A DNA stretch of 64,000 bases, from positions 1 through 64,000 of the forward strand of contig JABDGF010000004.1 in assembly GCA_013286165.1 (NCBI GenBank), written 5' to 3'. Made by a program: the position numbers and the translations under genes. The notes under the pieces are model-generated. The model did not search any database, was not told the DNA's origin, and saw nothing but the letters and a program-made list of their open reading frames with translations. Below, one piece after another: positions 17,268 through 27,609 of the stretch. Every line of letters begins with the position of its first letter. The stretch's first letter is position 1. The stretch is from Acidobacteriota bacterium. Its GTDB lineage: Bacteria; Acidobacteriota; Terriglobia; Acidiferrales; UBA7541.

Positions 17268-19538
17268 ATGCCACGTCAGGTACAACTCGATCAGACCCGT
17301 AACATCGGGATCATGGCTCACATCGACGCCGGTAAGACCACGTCGACCGAGCGCATCCTGTTCTATACGGGTGTGACCTACAAGATCGGCGAAGTTCATG
17401 AAGGCACGACGGTCATGGACTGGATGGAGCAAGAGCGCGAGCGCGGCATAACGATTACGTCCGCCGCGACGACGGCTTCCTGGACACGCTACGGAAAGAA
17501 GTACCGCATCAACATTATCGATACGCCGGGCCACGTGGACTTCACGGTAGAAGTCGAACGCTCGTTGCGTGTGCTGGACGGCGCGGTGGCGATTTTCGAC
17601 GCCGTCGCCGGCGTGCAGCCGCAATCGGAAACTGTTTGGCGCCAGGCGGACAAGTACCGCGTGCCGCGCATCGCGTTCATCAACAAGATGGACCGCATCG
17701 GCGCGGACTTCGATCACTCGATTCGCACGATTCGCCAACGTCTCGGTGCGCATCCCGTGCCGCTGCAATTCCCGATCGGCCGCGAAGATAATTTCATCGG
17801 CGTCGTGGACTTCCTCGAAGAGCGCGCCATCATCTGGAAAGACGAAACGCTTGGCGCGGAATACGAAACCGTCGCGCTCGAGAAGCTTTGGGATGCGGCG
17901 TATCTCGCGGAGCATCCGGAAGTTGAAAAGGCCGTGAAAGCTTCGGGCCTGACACAAGAATTCTACAAAGAGCACCACGACAAGGTCGTGGAATACATCG
18001 CCGAACATGATGACGCCATCATGGGTAAATACCTCGAACAGCACAAAATCGAGGCGGCCGAGCTGCGCGCATCGCTGCGCAAGTCGACGATCGCGCTGAA
18101 GCTGGTTCCGGTTCTAGCGGGCTCCGCGTTTAAGAACAAGGGCTTGCAGCCGCTGCTCGACGCTGTGATCGATTTCTTGCCCGCGCCGATCGACGTTCCT
18201 CCGGTGGAGGGTCAGGATCCGAACGGCAGCGAAACGCTGGTCCGCAAGGTTTCGGACGACGAGCCGTTTTCGGCGCTGGCGTTCAAGATCATGACCGACC
18301 CGTTCGTCGGCCACGTGACTTACATTCGCGTTTACTCCGGCGTGTTGAAGGCCGGACAGAACGTGTACAACTCGACGCGCAAGACGCGCGAGCGCATTGG
18401 CCGCCTGCTCCGCATGCACGCCAACAAGCGCGAAGAAATCGACACGATCGAAGCGGGCGACATTGCCGCGTGCGTTGGTCTTAAGAACGTAACGACCGGC
18501 GACACGCTGTGCGATGAAGACAAGCCCATCACGCTGGAGAACATTGACTTCCCGGCGCCTGTGATTCAGGTGGCGATTGAGCCGAAGACCAAAGCCGACC
18601 AGGAAAAGATGGGTGTCGCGCTGGGCAAGCTTGGGCAGGAAGACCCGACGTTCCGCATGCACACCGATGCGGAAACGAATCAGACCCTCATCTCGGGAAT
18701 GGGCGAGCTGCACCTGGAAATCATTGTCGATCGCATGATGCGCGAATTTGGGGTGCAGGCGAACGTCGGCCGTCCGCAAGTCGCGTACCGTGAAACGGTA
18801 CTGAAGGAAGCGGAAGGCGAAGGTAAATACATCAAGCAGACCGGCGGACGCGGACAGTATGGCCACGCGGTGATCAAGCTGTTGCCGCTGCCGCAGTCGG
18901 CGCATGACGACATGCATGAATTGTCGGAAGAAGAACTCGCCGACCTCGCGAAAAACATTAGCGGCGGTAAGCCCGGCAAATTCAGCTTCGACAAAGAGCA
19001 TCGGCTGCTTTTCATCGACAAGATCATCGGCGGTTCTGTACCTCGCGAATTCATCAAGCCGATCGAAGAAGGCATTCGCGAAGCGATGGAGACCGGCATT
19101 CTGGCGGGCTACGAAATGGTGGACGCGGCGGTCGTGCTGACCGACGGTAGCTATCACGACGTGGACAGCTCGGAAATGGCGTTCAAAATCGCGGGCTCGA
19201 TGGCTTTTAAGGATGCTTGCAAAAAGGCCAATCCAAAGCTGCTCGAACCGATCATGCGAGTGGAAGTTGTGGTGCCGGAAGATTACATGGGCACCGTGAT
19301 TGCGGACTTGAACTCCCGCCGCGGCCAGATGCAAGGCCGTGAGTCGCGCGGCGGCACGGAAATTATCAACGTGCTGGTTCCGCTCTCGACCATGTTCGGC
19401 TACGCGACGGAAATCCGAAGCCGCACGCAGGGTCGCGGCAGCTTCACGATGCACTTCTCGCATTACGAGCAGGCGCCGAACAACATTTCGGACGAAATCA
19501 TCAAGGGTAAGAACGGCGGCGCGCCTGGCAAGAAGTAG
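17268..19538 (+). CDS. fusA: Elongation factor G, with domain IV insertion
   Basis: Translocase GTPase that moves tRNA-mRNA after peptide bond formation and recycles ribosomes with RRF. G motifs: AHIDAGKT (G1, about 16-23), RGITITSAA (G2), DTPGH (G3), NKMD (G4). Domains II-V follow in normal order, ending in the domain V motif [20 protein letters not shown]. At 756 residues it exceeds the usual 690-700. Extra sequence lies in the G' region ([20 protein letters not shown], about 205-225) and, more notably, in domain IV between [10 protein letters not shown] and [15 protein letters not shown] (about 541-572; [19 protein letters not shown] and onward). ATG at 17268. Single fusA in the window. 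Confidence 0.97.
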   Translation: MPRQVQLDQTRNIGIMAHIDAGKTTSTERILFYTGVTYKIGEVHEGTTVMDWMEQERERGITITSAATTASWTRYGKKYRINIIDTPGHVDFTVEVERSLRVLDGAVAIFDAVAGVQPQSETVWRQADKYRVPRIAFINKMDRIGADFDHSIRTIRQRLGAHPVPLQFPIGREDNFIGVVDFLEERAIIWKDETLGAEYETVALEKLWDAAYLAEHPEVEKAVKASGLTQEFYKEHHDKVVEYIAEHDDAIMGKYLEQHKIEAAELRASLRKSTIALKLVPVLAGSAFKNKGLQPLLDAVIDFLPAPIDVPPVEGQDPNGSETLVRKVSDDEPFSALAFKIMTDPFVGHVTYIRVYSGVLKAGQNVYNSTRKTRERIGRLLRMHANKREEIDTIEAGDIAACVGLKNVTTGDTLCDEDKPITLENIDFPAPVIQVAIEPKTKADQEKMGVALGKLGQEDPTFRMHTDAETNQTLISGMGELHLEIIVDRMMREFGVQANVGRPQVAYRETVLKEAEGEGKYIKQTGGRGQYGHAVIKLLPLPQSAHDDMHELSEEELADLAKNISGGKPGKFSFDKEHRLLFIDKIIGGSVPREFIKPIEEGIREAMETGILAGYEMVDAAVVLTDGSYHDVDSSEMAFKIAGSMAFKDACKKANPKLLEPIMRVEVVVPEDYMGTVIADLNSRRGQMQGRESRGGTEIINVLVPLSTMFGYATEIRSRTQGRGSFTMHFSHYEQAPNNISDEIIKGKNGGAPGKK

Positions 19539-19600
19539 GCCGCGCTTCCCGAAAAGCTTAGCAACACAACCGGATTGAATTGAGGAGCTGAGAGAGAAAA

Positions 19601-20788
<1,188 letters not shown>

Positions 20789-20791
20789 CCT

Positions 20792-21127
20792 ATGGCAAAC
20801 GGCGAAAAAATTCGAATTCGTTTGAAAGCATACGACCACCGCATTCTCGATCAATCGACTCGCGAGATTGTGGACACCGCAAAACGCACCGGCGCGGATG
20901 TGGCTGGCCCGATTCCTCTGCCGACGGTGATCAACCGCTGGACCGTGCTGCGCTCGCCGCACGTCGATAAGAAGTCCCGCGAGCAGTTTGAAATGCGCAC
21001 GCACAAGCGCTTGATCGACATTCTGGAGCCGACGCCGGATACGGTGGACGCGCTGATGAAACTCGATCTTCCGCCGGGCGTGGACGTTGAGATCAAGGCG
21101 TTTGGCCGCGAGCACGCAGCGAAGTAA
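20792..21127 (+). CDS. rpsJ: Ribosomal protein S10
   Basis: Small-subunit head protein, also the NusG/NusE partner in transcription-translation coupling (NusE). 111 residues with [16 protein letters not shown] (about 8-23), [20 protein letters not shown] (about 39-58) and [12 protein letters not shown]. Its ATG lies 3 bases after the tuf stop, so its ribosome binding site must lie inside tuf's end and translation is probably coupled. C-terminus extends slightly beyond the usual length (GREHAAK). Confidence 0.97.
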   Translation: MANGEKIRIRLKAYDHRILDQSTREIVDTAKRTGADVAGPIPLPTVINRWTVLRSPHVDKKSREQFEMRTHKRLIDILEPTPDTVDALMKLDLPPGVDVEIKAFGREHAAK

Positions 21128-21194
21128 CCGGCCGCACTAGCAGGGCGCAGCCGTTTCGAACCGGCCGCGACTTACGAAGGAAAGAGCGAACGAA

Positions 21195-21836
21195 ATGGCA
21201 GTTAACGGAATTCTCGGCATCAAGCTCGGCATGACTCAAGTCTTCGCGGAAGACGGCACGGCGGTACCGTGCACCGTGTTGCAGGCCGGCCCGTGTGTGG
21301 TGGTTCAGCGCCGCACGAAAGATAAGGACGGCTACGACGCGGTTCAGCTCGGTCTTGTCGAATTCATCAAGCCCCAGCGCGTGAATAAGGCTCGCACCGG
21401 CCACTTCAAGAAGTCGAATGTGGCACCGATGCGCTACCTGCGCGAAGTGCGGATCGAAGATTCGAAGGACGAATCGAAGTCCGGCGACCGCGTGCTGGTG
21501 GACAACTTCAAGATCGGCGAGTGGGTCGATGTCACCGGCGTCAGCAAAGGTAAGGGCTTTCAGGGCGGCGTGAAGCGCTGGCATTTCCGCGGCGGCGACG
21601 CGAGCCATGGCTCGATGTTCCACCGTGCACCGGGCGGCATTGGCGCCAGCTCTTTCCCGTCGCGCGTGTGGAAGGGGCAGCATTTTCCCGGACATATGGG
21701 CAACGAGCAGAAGACCGTGCAGAAGCTGAAAGTCGTAAAGATCGACTCCGATGAAAATTTGCTGCTGGTTCGCGGTGCGGTTCCTGGCCCGTCCGGCGCG
21801 TACATTCTGATTCGCAGAGCCAAGAAAGCGAAGTAG
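21195..21836 (+). CDS. rplC: Ribosomal protein L3
   Basis: Large-subunit assembly initiator reaching the peptidyl transferase centre. 213 residues. Begins NGILGIKLGMTQVFAEDGTA, and the conserved extension KGFQGGVKRWHFRGGDASHG (about 116-135) followed by MFHRAPGGIGASSFPSRVWKG contains the HGS..HR.PG signature. The extension glutamine that is methylated in E. coli is in this stretch. AAGGAAAG before ATG 21195. Fits standard S10 order rpsJ-rplC-rplD. Confidence 0.97.
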   Translation: MAVNGILGIKLGMTQVFAEDGTAVPCTVLQAGPCVVVQRRTKDKDGYDAVQLGLVEFIKPQRVNKARTGHFKKSNVAPMRYLREVRIEDSKDESKSGDRVLVDNFKIGEWVDVTGVSKGKGFQGGVKRWHFRGGDASHGSMFHRAPGGIGASSFPSRVWKGQHFPGHMGNEQKTVQKLKVVKIDSDENLLLVRGAVPGPSGAYILIRRAKKAK

Positions 21837-21878
21837 CAGGATTCCGAGGCCTTCGGGCCCGCATAAGAGAAGACGACG

Positions 21879-22673
21879 ATGCCAGTAGTTGACGTAAAAA
21901 ATCTCGCAGGAAAAACGGTTGGCCAAGTTGAACTGGCCGACGACGTGTTCGGCGTAACGCCCAACCAGCACCTGCTGCACGAAGCTGTGCGGCACCATCT
22001 GGCGGGAAAGCGTTCCGGCACGCACAAGACGAAAGACAAGAGCGAAGTTTCCGGCTCGGGCAAAAAACTCTGGAAGCAGAAGGGCACGGGCCGCGCGCGT
22101 GTGGGCTCGATCCGGTCGCCTCTCTGGCGCCACGGCGGCACGGTTCACGGACCGGTTCCGCGCAAGTACGACTATGCGCTGCCGAAGAAGATGGTGTTGG
22201 GCGCGCTGCGTTCGGCGCTGTCTGCCAAGCTTGCCGAGCAGAAGCTGACGATTCTGGATAGCTGGAAGCTCGACACGCACAAGACCAAGCCGTTTGCCGA
22301 TGCGCTGGGCAAGCTGCACAAAGAAACGCGAACGTTCCTTTTGGTGGAATCGGGCAACAACGAGAACCTCGAACGCGCTAGCCGCAACATTGACGGCGTG
22401 ACGTTGGTTCCGGCGTCGGGCCTTGACGCGTACGACTTGCTCCGCCATGAGCAGCTGTTGCTCTCACGCGAAGCAGTGGCGAAATTGAGCCGCGCGCTTT
22501 CGGCGACCAAGCCTGAAGTTCCGGTGCAGATCGAAGCGGCTCCGGCGACGAAGCCTGCGGCAGAAACGAAGGCCGCAAAAGCTCCGGCGAAGAAAGCGGC
22601 TGCTCCGAAAGCGGCAAAGAAGCCGGCGGCGAAGAAGGACGAAAAGTCCAAGCCCAAAGCGAAGAAGGGTTAA
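21879..22673 (+). CDS. rplD: Ribosomal protein L4 with Ala/Lys-rich tail
   Basis: Large-subunit exit-tunnel protein; in E. coli it also represses its operon. 264 residues, about 55 longer than usual. The tunnel loop KLWKQKGTGRARVGSIRSPL (about 65-84) with WRHGGTVHGPVPR is canonical, as is LLRHEQLLLSREAV near the end of the globular domain. After about residue 215 there is a low-complexity tail of Ala, Lys and Pro (KAPAKKAAAPKAAKKPAAKK), resembling histone H1 tails. The ATG at 21879 follows GAGAAGACG. rplW starts 3 bases after the stop. Confidence 0.96.
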   Translation: MPVVDVKNLAGKTVGQVELADDVFGVTPNQHLLHEAVRHHLAGKRSGTHKTKDKSEVSGSGKKLWKQKGTGRARVGSIRSPLWRHGGTVHGPVPRKYDYALPKKMVLGALRSALSAKLAEQKLTILDSWKLDTHKTKPFADALGKLHKETRTFLLVESGNNENLERASRNIDGVTLVPASGLDAYDLLRHEQLLLSREAVAKLSRALSATKPEVPVQIEAAPATKPAAETKAAKAPAKKAAAPKAAKKPAAKKDEKSKPKAKKG

Positions 22674-22676
22674 GCG

Positions 22677-22973
22677 ATGGATTCCAAGGTATTCAACATC
22701 ATCCGGCGCCCGATCATCACTGAGAAGGGACTCGGCGTGAAGGAAACGCAGCACACGGTGGTCTTCGAAGTTTCGAAGGATGCCACCAAGACCCAGATCC
22801 GCGAAGCCGTTCAACGCGTCTTCAAGGTGAAGGTCGATCACGTCCGCACGGCGATTTTTCACGGCAAGATGCGCCGTAGAGGGCGTTCCGAAGGCTTTCG
22901 CAGCGATTGGAAGAAAGCATACGTTCGCCTGGCCAAGGGCGAAAAGATGATCGAATACGCCGAGAACATGTAG
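22677..22973 (+). CDS. rplW: Ribosomal protein L23
   Basis: Binds near the tunnel exit and docks trigger factor and SRP. 98 residues: VFNIIRRPIITEKGLGVKE (about 4-22), YTFEV-equivalent HTVVFEVSKDATKTQIREAV and VFKVKVDHVRTAIFHGKMRR (about 48-67). Length and order are normal. ATG at 22677 is 3 bases after rplD, again indicating coupling. Confidence 0.97.
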   Translation: MDSKVFNIIRRPIITEKGLGVKETQHTVVFEVSKDATKTQIREAVQRVFKVKVDHVRTAIFHGKMRRRGRSEGFRSDWKKAYVRLAKGEKMIEYAENM

Positions 22974-23032
22974 TTGGCGGCATTACCCGGGCCCGCTTGG
23001 CCGGCAGCAAGCACAAGCAAGAGGCAATCTAG

Positions 23033-23851
23033 ATGGCACTGAAAACTTTTAAGCCGTACACACCGTCGCGTCGCTTTTTGACGATGCTCGATAAGAGCGA
23101 GATCACCAAGCAAACGCCGGAAAAGTCCCTGACCGAGTCGCAGAAGCGAACCGGTGGACGCAACTCGCACGGCGAAGTCACCAGCTGGCACCGTGGCGGC
23201 GGCCACGCGCAGAAGTACCGCGTGATCGATTTCCGCCGCGATAAGACTGGAATTCCCGCGAAGGTTGCGGCGATCGAATACGATCCGAACCGTTCGGCGC
23301 GCATCGCGCTGTTGCACTACGCCGATGGCGAGAAGCGCTACATCCTGCAGCCGGTGGGCCTCGAAGTTGGCATGACCGTGCAGAACGGACCGGCGGCTGA
23401 AATTATGCCGGGCAATGCGCTGCCGATTTCCGCGATTCCTCCAGGCACGATGATTCACAACCTTGAGCTGTATCCCGGTAAGGGCGGCCAAGTGGTGCGT
23501 TCGGCGGGCGGCGCGGCGCAGTTGATGAGTAAAGAAGGCGACATCGCGCTGGTGAAGCTGCCTTCGGGCGAAGTTCGCAAGTTCAGCGTCGGTTGCATGG
23601 CTTCGATCGGCCAACTCGGCAACCTCGACCACGAAAACGTCACCTACGGAAAGGCCGGCCGCACGCGTTGGCACGGCAAGCGTCCGACGGTTCGCGGCGT
23701 GGCGATGAACCCGGTGGACCATCCGCACGGGGGTGGTGAAGGCCGCGTGAAGGGTAACCATCCGCAGACTCCGTGGGGCTTCCCCACGCTTGGCGCGAAG
23801 ACGCGGAAGAAGCGCCGCAGCGACAGCGTAATCGTCGAACGGCGGAAGTAA
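23033..23851 (+). CDS. rplB: Ribosomal protein L2
   Basis: Universal core 50S protein near the peptidyl transferase centre, required for subunit joining. 272 residues. Begins [20 protein letters not shown], has [20 protein letters not shown] (about 41-60) and the diagnostic [20 protein letters not shown] (about 221-240), with the essential histidine in DHPHGGG. TGGGFP-type ending [17 protein letters not shown]. It is followed by a 77-base gap and then an unexpected small gene rather than rpsS directly. Confidence 0.98.
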   Translation: MALKTFKPYTPSRRFLTMLDKSEITKQTPEKSLTESQKRTGGRNSHGEVTSWHRGGGHAQKYRVIDFRRDKTGIPAKVAAIEYDPNRSARIALLHYADGEKRYILQPVGLEVGMTVQNGPAAEIMPGNALPISAIPPGTMIHNLELYPGKGGQVVRSAGGAAQLMSKEGDIALVKLPSGEVRKFSVGCMASIGQLGNLDHENVTYGKAGRTRWHGKRPTVRGVAMNPVDHPHGGGEGRVKGNHPQTPWGFPTLGAKTRKKRRSDSVIVERRK

Positions 23852-23928
23852 GCGGTAGAGCTTGTACGGCAGCAAAGCACGAGAAGTGTACGGACCCGGC
23901 GCGGGGGAAAAATGGGGAGTCAGAAACT

Positions 23929-24273
23929 ATGACAGCAGCCCGTTCGTCTCGTCGTCGTACAAGCCGGCGTGCATCTCGCACTCGCAAGCCGGCAGCGCGC
24001 AGAGCAGCAAAAACGGCAGTGCGCCGTGCAGTGAAGCCGGCCGCGAAAGCGGCGGTGAAAGTGAAGGCGACGGCGAAAGCAGCCGCGCCGCAGGTGCAGT
24101 TCAGGTTGTGCCGGTCGGGATGGGCTGTGATTGTGGAAACGCAGCCGAATGCGCAGGGGACGCGGTTTGTATGTCCTTTCTGCCCGATGTCGCACCGGGT
24201 ATCCGGACCGGTGAGAGGATTTAAGAGAGTTCGCCGCGCGCAGTGGATGAAGCTGCGCCGAGTGGAAGGATAA
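23929..24273 (+). CDS. Unrecognised small basic Cys/His protein inside the S10 cluster
   Basis: I do not recognise this family. The 114-residue product has a very basic, Ala-rich N-terminal half (residues 1-55: repeats such as [19 protein letters not shown]) like histone H1 or ribosomal tails. A compact C-terminal half follows, [19 protein letters not shown] (56-74), [14 protein letters not shown] (80-93) and basic [13 protein letters not shown]. Cys61, Cys82, Cys85 and His89 could form a small zinc site (C-x20-C-x2-C-x3-H). GGGGAG at 23914-23919 is 9 bases before the ATG, and rpsS starts 8 bases after the stop, so it is well set into the operon between rplB and rpsS, where other bacteria have no gene. 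Base composition is like its neighbours. An rRNA-binding or ribosome-associated role is inference from composition and location. Confidence 0.72.
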   Translation: MTAARSSRRRTSRRASRTRKPAARRAAKTAVRRAVKPAAKAAVKVKATAKAAAPQVQFRLCRSGWAVIVETQPNAQGTRFVCPFCPMSHRVSGPVRGFKRVRRAQWMKLRRVEG

Positions 24274-24281
24274 GGAACAAG

Positions 24282-24611
24282 ATGCCGCGTTCGCTGAAAA
24301 AGGGACCGTTTATCGACGACCACCTCCGCAAGAAGGTGGAAGGCATGAACACCCGCAACGAAAAGAAAGTGGTGAAGACCTGGTCGCGCCGTTCGACGAT
24401 TCTGCCGGACATGATCGGCCACACCATCGCCGTTCATAACGGGAAGAAGTTCATCCCGGTGTACATCACCGAGCAGATGATCGGACACAAGCTGGGCGAA
24501 TTCGCGCCGACGCGCACGTTCAAAGGCCACGCGGTGAAAGCGGCCCTGGAACGTGCGGCAGCGGCGGCTCCGGCGGGCGGAGCGGCACCGGCTCCGGCGG
24601 CGAAGTCGTAA
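24282..24611 (+). CDS. rpsS: Ribosomal protein S19
   Basis: 30S head protein bound to S13 near the A-site finger. Start ATG 24282 ([19 protein letters not shown]) is preferred over the in-frame ATG at 24243, which adds 13 unrelated residues, because AAGGAAC lies just before it. Signatures: [20 protein letters not shown] (about 29-48) and [20 protein letters not shown]. 109 residues; the last 20 or so are an Ala/Pro extension ([18 protein letters not shown]) absent from typical S19. Confidence 0.96.
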   Translation: MPRSLKKGPFIDDHLRKKVEGMNTRNEKKVVKTWSRRSTILPDMIGHTIAVHNGKKFIPVYITEQMIGHKLGEFAPTRTFKGHAVKAALERAAAAAPAGGAAPAPAAKS

Positions 24612-24636
24612 CGGATTGAAGGAAGAGGAAGAGACG

Positions 24637-25152
24637 ATGGCAGAGGCAACAACAGCGGCACCACAACTGGGCGGAACGGCGAAGTTGCGCTACGCGCGCG
24701 TGTCACCGCAGAAGGCGCGCCTGGTGGTCGATCTGATCCGCGGCAAGCGCGCCGAAGATGCGCTGCAGACTTTGCGCTTCACGAAGAAGCGCGTGGCGAA
24801 AGATGTGGAGAAGACACTCCGCAGCGCGATCGCAAACGCCGAGCGCAAGGCGGAAGATGCGGGTGAAACGCTCGACGTGGATGAACTCTACGTCACCACC
24901 TGCTACGTAAACGAAGGTCCGCGCTGGAAGCGCATGCGTCCGGCTCCGATGGGCCGCGGCTTCCGCTACCAGAAGCGTACTTCGCACATCATCGTGGAAG
25001 TGGCCGAGCATCACCGCGCAGTTTCACAGCGCGTGGAAGCGGCGGCGACGGAAGCCCGAGAATCGAAGGGCGTGAAGGGCGCGGTCCGCAAGGCGCGCAA
25101 GGCCCTGGATCAACAACGGAATAAGCAAGGCCAACCGAAAAAGAAGAAGTAG
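24637..25152 (+). CDS. rplV: Ribosomal protein L22 with basic C-terminal tail
   Basis: 50S protein whose beta-hairpin lines the exit tunnel. ATG 24637 follows GGAAGAGGAAGAGACG. Core: KLRYARVSPQKARLVVDLIR (about 16-35), AIANAERKAEDAG and the hairpin/C-terminal PRWKRMRPAPMGRGFRYQKR (about 94-113), then THIIVE-like SHIIVEVAE. At 171 residues it is about 55 longer than E. coli L22 owing to a charged helix-like tail ending QRNKQGQPKKKK. Macrolide-relevant hairpin residues are not obviously altered. Confidence 0.96.
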   Translation: MAEATTAAPQLGGTAKLRYARVSPQKARLVVDLIRGKRAEDALQTLRFTKKRVAKDVEKTLRSAIANAERKAEDAGETLDVDELYVTTCYVNEGPRWKRMRPAPMGRGFRYQKRTSHIIVEVAEHHRAVSQRVEAAATEARESKGVKGAVRKARKALDQQRNKQGQPKKKK

Positions 25153-25167
25153 GAGCGGGAGGACAGT

Positions 25168-25839
25168 TTGGGCCAGAAAACACATCCATACGGTTTTCGC
25201 CTCGGCTACAACAAGGGCTGGAAGTCGCGGTGGTTTGCGAAGAAAGACTACGCGGATCTTCTGCACGAGGACGTTCAGCTCCGCAAGGTGCTGAAGGAAA
25301 AGCTGAAGTCGGCGGGCATCAGCGGCATTGACGTGGAACGCGCCGCGAACAAGCTCGTGATCCGGATCTACACCGCGCGCCCGGGCATCATCATCGGCCG
25401 CAAGGGTTCGGAAATCGACAAGCTGAAGCAGGACGTTCAGAAGCGCACCAAGCGCGAAGTGCACATCGACATTCAGGAAGTGCACCGTCCCGAGCTCGAC
25501 GCTCAGCTGGTGGCTGAATCGATTGCGCTGCAGCTGGAAAAGCGCGTGGCATTCCGCCGCGCGATGCGCAAGAGCGTGGATTCGGCGCTGCGCTTCGGCT
25601 GCAAGGGCATCAAGGTTCGCGTTGCCGGCCGTTTGAACGGCGCGGAAATCGCGCGCAAAGAGTGGTACCTGCAGGGACGCCTGCCTTTGCAGACGCTCCG
25701 CGCGGACATCGACTTCGGCACCGCCGAAGCGAACACCACCTACGGCGTGATCGGCGTGAAGTGCTGGATCTATCAGGGCGAGAAGATTCCGCAACGTTCC
25801 AAAGCAAAGCAGCAACCGAAAGAACAAGCGCAAGCGTAA
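25168..25839 (+). CDS. rpsC: Ribosomal protein S3
   Basis: 30S protein at the mRNA entry tunnel. TTG start at 25168 with GGGAGGA (25157-25163) upstream, giving [22 protein letters not shown] domain signature [20 protein letters not shown] (about 71-90) and C-terminal [17 protein letters not shown]-type sequence are present, followed by the [20 protein letters not shown] block (about 173-192). 223 residues, normal length. No upstream ATG is available in frame, so the TTG is well supported. Confidence 0.96.
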   Translation: MGQKTHPYGFRLGYNKGWKSRWFAKKDYADLLHEDVQLRKVLKEKLKSAGISGIDVERAANKLVIRIYTARPGIIIGRKGSEIDKLKQDVQKRTKREVHIDIQEVHRPELDAQLVAESIALQLEKRVAFRRAMRKSVDSALRFGCKGIKVRVAGRLNGAEIARKEWYLQGRLPLQTLRADIDFGTAEANTTYGVIGVKCWIYQGEKIPQRSKAKQQPKEQAQA

Positions 25840-25857
25840 GGACACGGACAAGCAACT

Positions 25858-26274
25858 ATGTTGATGCCGAAAAAAGTTAAGTACCGCAAGCAACAGCGCG
25901 GGCGCCGCACCGGCAAGGCATGGCGCGGCGGTGCGCTGGCGTTTGGCGAGTACGGACTGAAGGCTCTCGAACCGGCCTGGATTACGGACCGGCAGATCGA
26001 AGCCTCGCGCGTCGCGATTTCGCGGTTCATCAAGCGCGGCGGAAAATTGTGGATTCGCATTTTTCCGGACAAGCCGTACACCAAGAAGCCGGCCGAGACT
26101 CGTATGGGTAAGGGCAAAGGTCCCCCGGAGAAATGGGTGGCCGTAGTGAAGCCCGGACGCGTGATGTTTGAAATGGCCGGCGTCGATCTCGCGACGGCTA
26201 CTGAGGCAATGAAGCTGGCGTCGCACAAGCTGCCGATCAGGACGAAATTCGTCAGCCGTGCGGAGGAACTGTAA
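25858..26274 (+). CDS. rplP: Ribosomal protein L16
   Basis: 50S protein at the A-site and elbow of tRNA. 138 residues: [20 protein letters not shown], then [20 protein letters not shown] (about 37-56) and [39 protein letters not shown] (about 82-100) all match. Its stop codon shares a base with the ATG of rpmC, so the two are translationally coupled. Confidence 0.97.
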   Translation: MLMPKKVKYRKQQRGRRTGKAWRGGALAFGEYGLKALEPAWITDRQIEASRVAISRFIKRGGKLWIRIFPDKPYTKKPAETRMGKGKGPPEKWVAVVKPGRVMFEMAGVDLATATEAMKLASHKLPIRTKFVSRAEEL

Positions 26275-26495
26275 TGGCGGAACGGAAGAAGAAGACGGGA
26301 CAACTCGAGAAGCTCCGCGATCTGAACGCGAACGAGCTCGAAGTACGCCAGAGCGAGCTCGCCGAGCAGATCTTCCGCCTCCGGTTCCAGCTTTCGACCG
26401 GCCAGTCCGAAGGCCTCACGAAACTCAGAGAAGCCAAGAAAGACATGGCACGCGTGAAGACGCTTCAGCGTGAGAACGAATTGAGGAAGGCGTAA
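26274..26495 (+). CDS. rpmC: Ribosomal protein L29
   Basis: Small helical 50S protein near the tunnel exit, contacting L23. 73 residues with LRDLNANELEVRQSELAEQI (about 13-32), FRLRFQLSTGQSE (33-45) and KTLQRENELRK at the end. Overlaps rplP by one base at its start and rpsQ by one base at its end. Confidence 0.96.
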   Translation: MAERKKKTGQLEKLRDLNANELEVRQSELAEQIFRLRFQLSTGQSEGLTKLREAKKDMARVKTLQRENELRKA

Positions 26496-26791
26496 TGGAA
26501 AACGAACAAGCCGTCGCGAATCAGGAAGTAAAAGAGCGCGGCGTCCGGCAGGAACTCACGGGCGTCGTCACCAGCACCAAGATGGCCAAGACCATCGTGG
26601 TGAAGGTGACGCGGACGGTGCAGCATCCTCTGTATCAACGAGTGGTGCGGCACGCTAAGAAATACTACGCGCACGACGAAACCGGCGAAGCCAAGCTCGG
26701 CGACACGGTGACCATCGTTTCGACGCGCCCGCTTTCGAAGTTGAAGCGGTGGCGTTTGCACGGCGTCTTGCAGCGTTCAACGCGCGCGTAA
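26495..26791 (+). CDS. rpsQ: Ribosomal protein S17
   Basis: Primary 16S rRNA-binding protein with an OB fold. 98 residues; an extra N-terminus of about 15 residues (ENEQAVANQEVKERG) precedes RQELTGVVTSTKMAKTIVVK (about 18-37), then HPLYQRVVRHAKKYYAHDE (about 47-65) and GDTVTIVSTRPLSKLKRWRL. Starts in the rpmC stop codon (one-base overlap). A 68-base gap to rplN follows. Confidence 0.96.
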   Translation: MENEQAVANQEVKERGVRQELTGVVTSTKMAKTIVVKVTRTVQHPLYQRVVRHAKKYYAHDETGEAKLGDTVTIVSTRPLSKLKRWRLHGVLQRSTRA

Positions 26792-26859
26792 TTCTGCGCG
26801 GTCTCGGGCGTTCGGTTGAGTGACGCCGGGCGCGGTGGTTGGAATAGGGGAGCAAGCAA

Positions 26860-27228
26860 ATGGTTCAGATGAGAACGTGGCTGACGGTGGCCGATAATTC
26901 CGGCGCTCGCCAGCTCACCTGCATCCTGCCCGTTGGCGGCGATGCAGGTCTTACGGCCAGTCTCGGCGATGTGATCACCGCGGCTGTGAAAGAAGCGGCG
27001 CCGGATTCGCAGGTGAAGAAGGGCAAAGTGGTGAAGGCCGTTGTGGTTCGCGTGCGCAAAGAACAGCGCCGCAAAGACGGCACCTACATCCGCTTTGACG
27101 ACAACGCCGCCGTATTGATCAACGATGCGAACGAGCCGGTGGGCACGCGCGTTTTCGGGCCGGTGGCTCGCGAACTGCGCGACAAGAAGTTCACCAAGAT
27201 CATCTCGCTCGCGCCGGAAGTGTGGTAA
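26860..27228 (+). CDS. rplN: Ribosomal protein L14
   Basis: 50S interface protein forming bridge B5 and the binding point for the silencing factor RsfS. The 122-residue length is exactly typical. Starts [20 protein letters not shown] (1-20), contains the [20 protein letters not shown] signature (about 64-83) and ends [20 protein letters not shown] followed by LAPEVW. GGGGAG lies ahead of ATG 26860. rplX follows six bases later. Confidence 0.98.
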   Translation: MVQMRTWLTVADNSGARQLTCILPVGGDAGLTASLGDVITAAVKEAAPDSQVKKGKVVKAVVVRVRKEQRRKDGTYIRFDDNAAVLINDANEPVGTRVFGPVARELRDKKFTKIISLAPEVW

Positions 27229-27234
27229 CCGACG

Positions 27235-27582
27235 ATGCCGAAACCAGCGATTAAGCCAAATCCGATCAGCGTCCGCCATGGCGACCAGGTGAAGGTGATT
27301 TCCGGCCGCGCCAAGGGCCGCACCGGCAAAGTGCTCTCGGTGAATATCGACAAGCACACCGTCACCGTCGAGCACGCGAACATGATGAAGAAGCACACGC
27401 GCCCGAATCCTGCGAAGAACATCAAGGGCGGCATTCTGGAAAAAGAAGGTCCGATTCACGTTTCAAACGTGATGCTGATTTGCCCGGGCTGCGGCAAGCC
27501 GACGCGCGCCGGACACACGCATCTGCCCGATGGCCGCAAGGTGCGAAGCTGCCGGCACTGCAAAGCAACGTTTGAAAGCTAG
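27235..27582 (+). CDS. rplX: Ribosomal protein L24 with zinc ribbon
   Basis: 50S assembly-initiator protein. KOW motif [20 protein letters not shown] (about 13-32), then [20 protein letters not shown] (about 42-61) and [20 protein letters not shown]. The C-terminal part has paired cysteines, CPGC (about 82-85) and CRHC (about 106-109), forming a probable zinc ribbon, a feature seen in L24 of several phyla. 115 residues, slightly longer than E. coli. Confidence 0.96.
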   Translation: MPKPAIKPNPISVRHGDQVKVISGRAKGRTGKVLSVNIDKHTVTVEHANMMKKHTRPNPAKNIKGGILEKEGPIHVSNVMLICPGCGKPTRAGHTHLPDGRKVRSCRHCKATFES

Positions 27583-27609
27583 TTTTTAGAGGCGAAGAGA
27601 GACTCGAAA

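Noticed and set aside
16395-18044. Long minus-strand open frame (549 codons) opposite rpsL, rpsG and fusA
   Set aside because: Shadow of strongly biased coding sequence on the plus strand; the translation is Arg/His/Val-rich and has no domain. The same reasoning rejects the minus-strand frames at 18114-19628 and 19463-21115.
23773-23928. Upstream in-frame extension of the unknown basic gene
   Set aside because: It overlaps the end of rplB in another frame; the ATG at 23929 has the ribosome binding site and a clean composition change.
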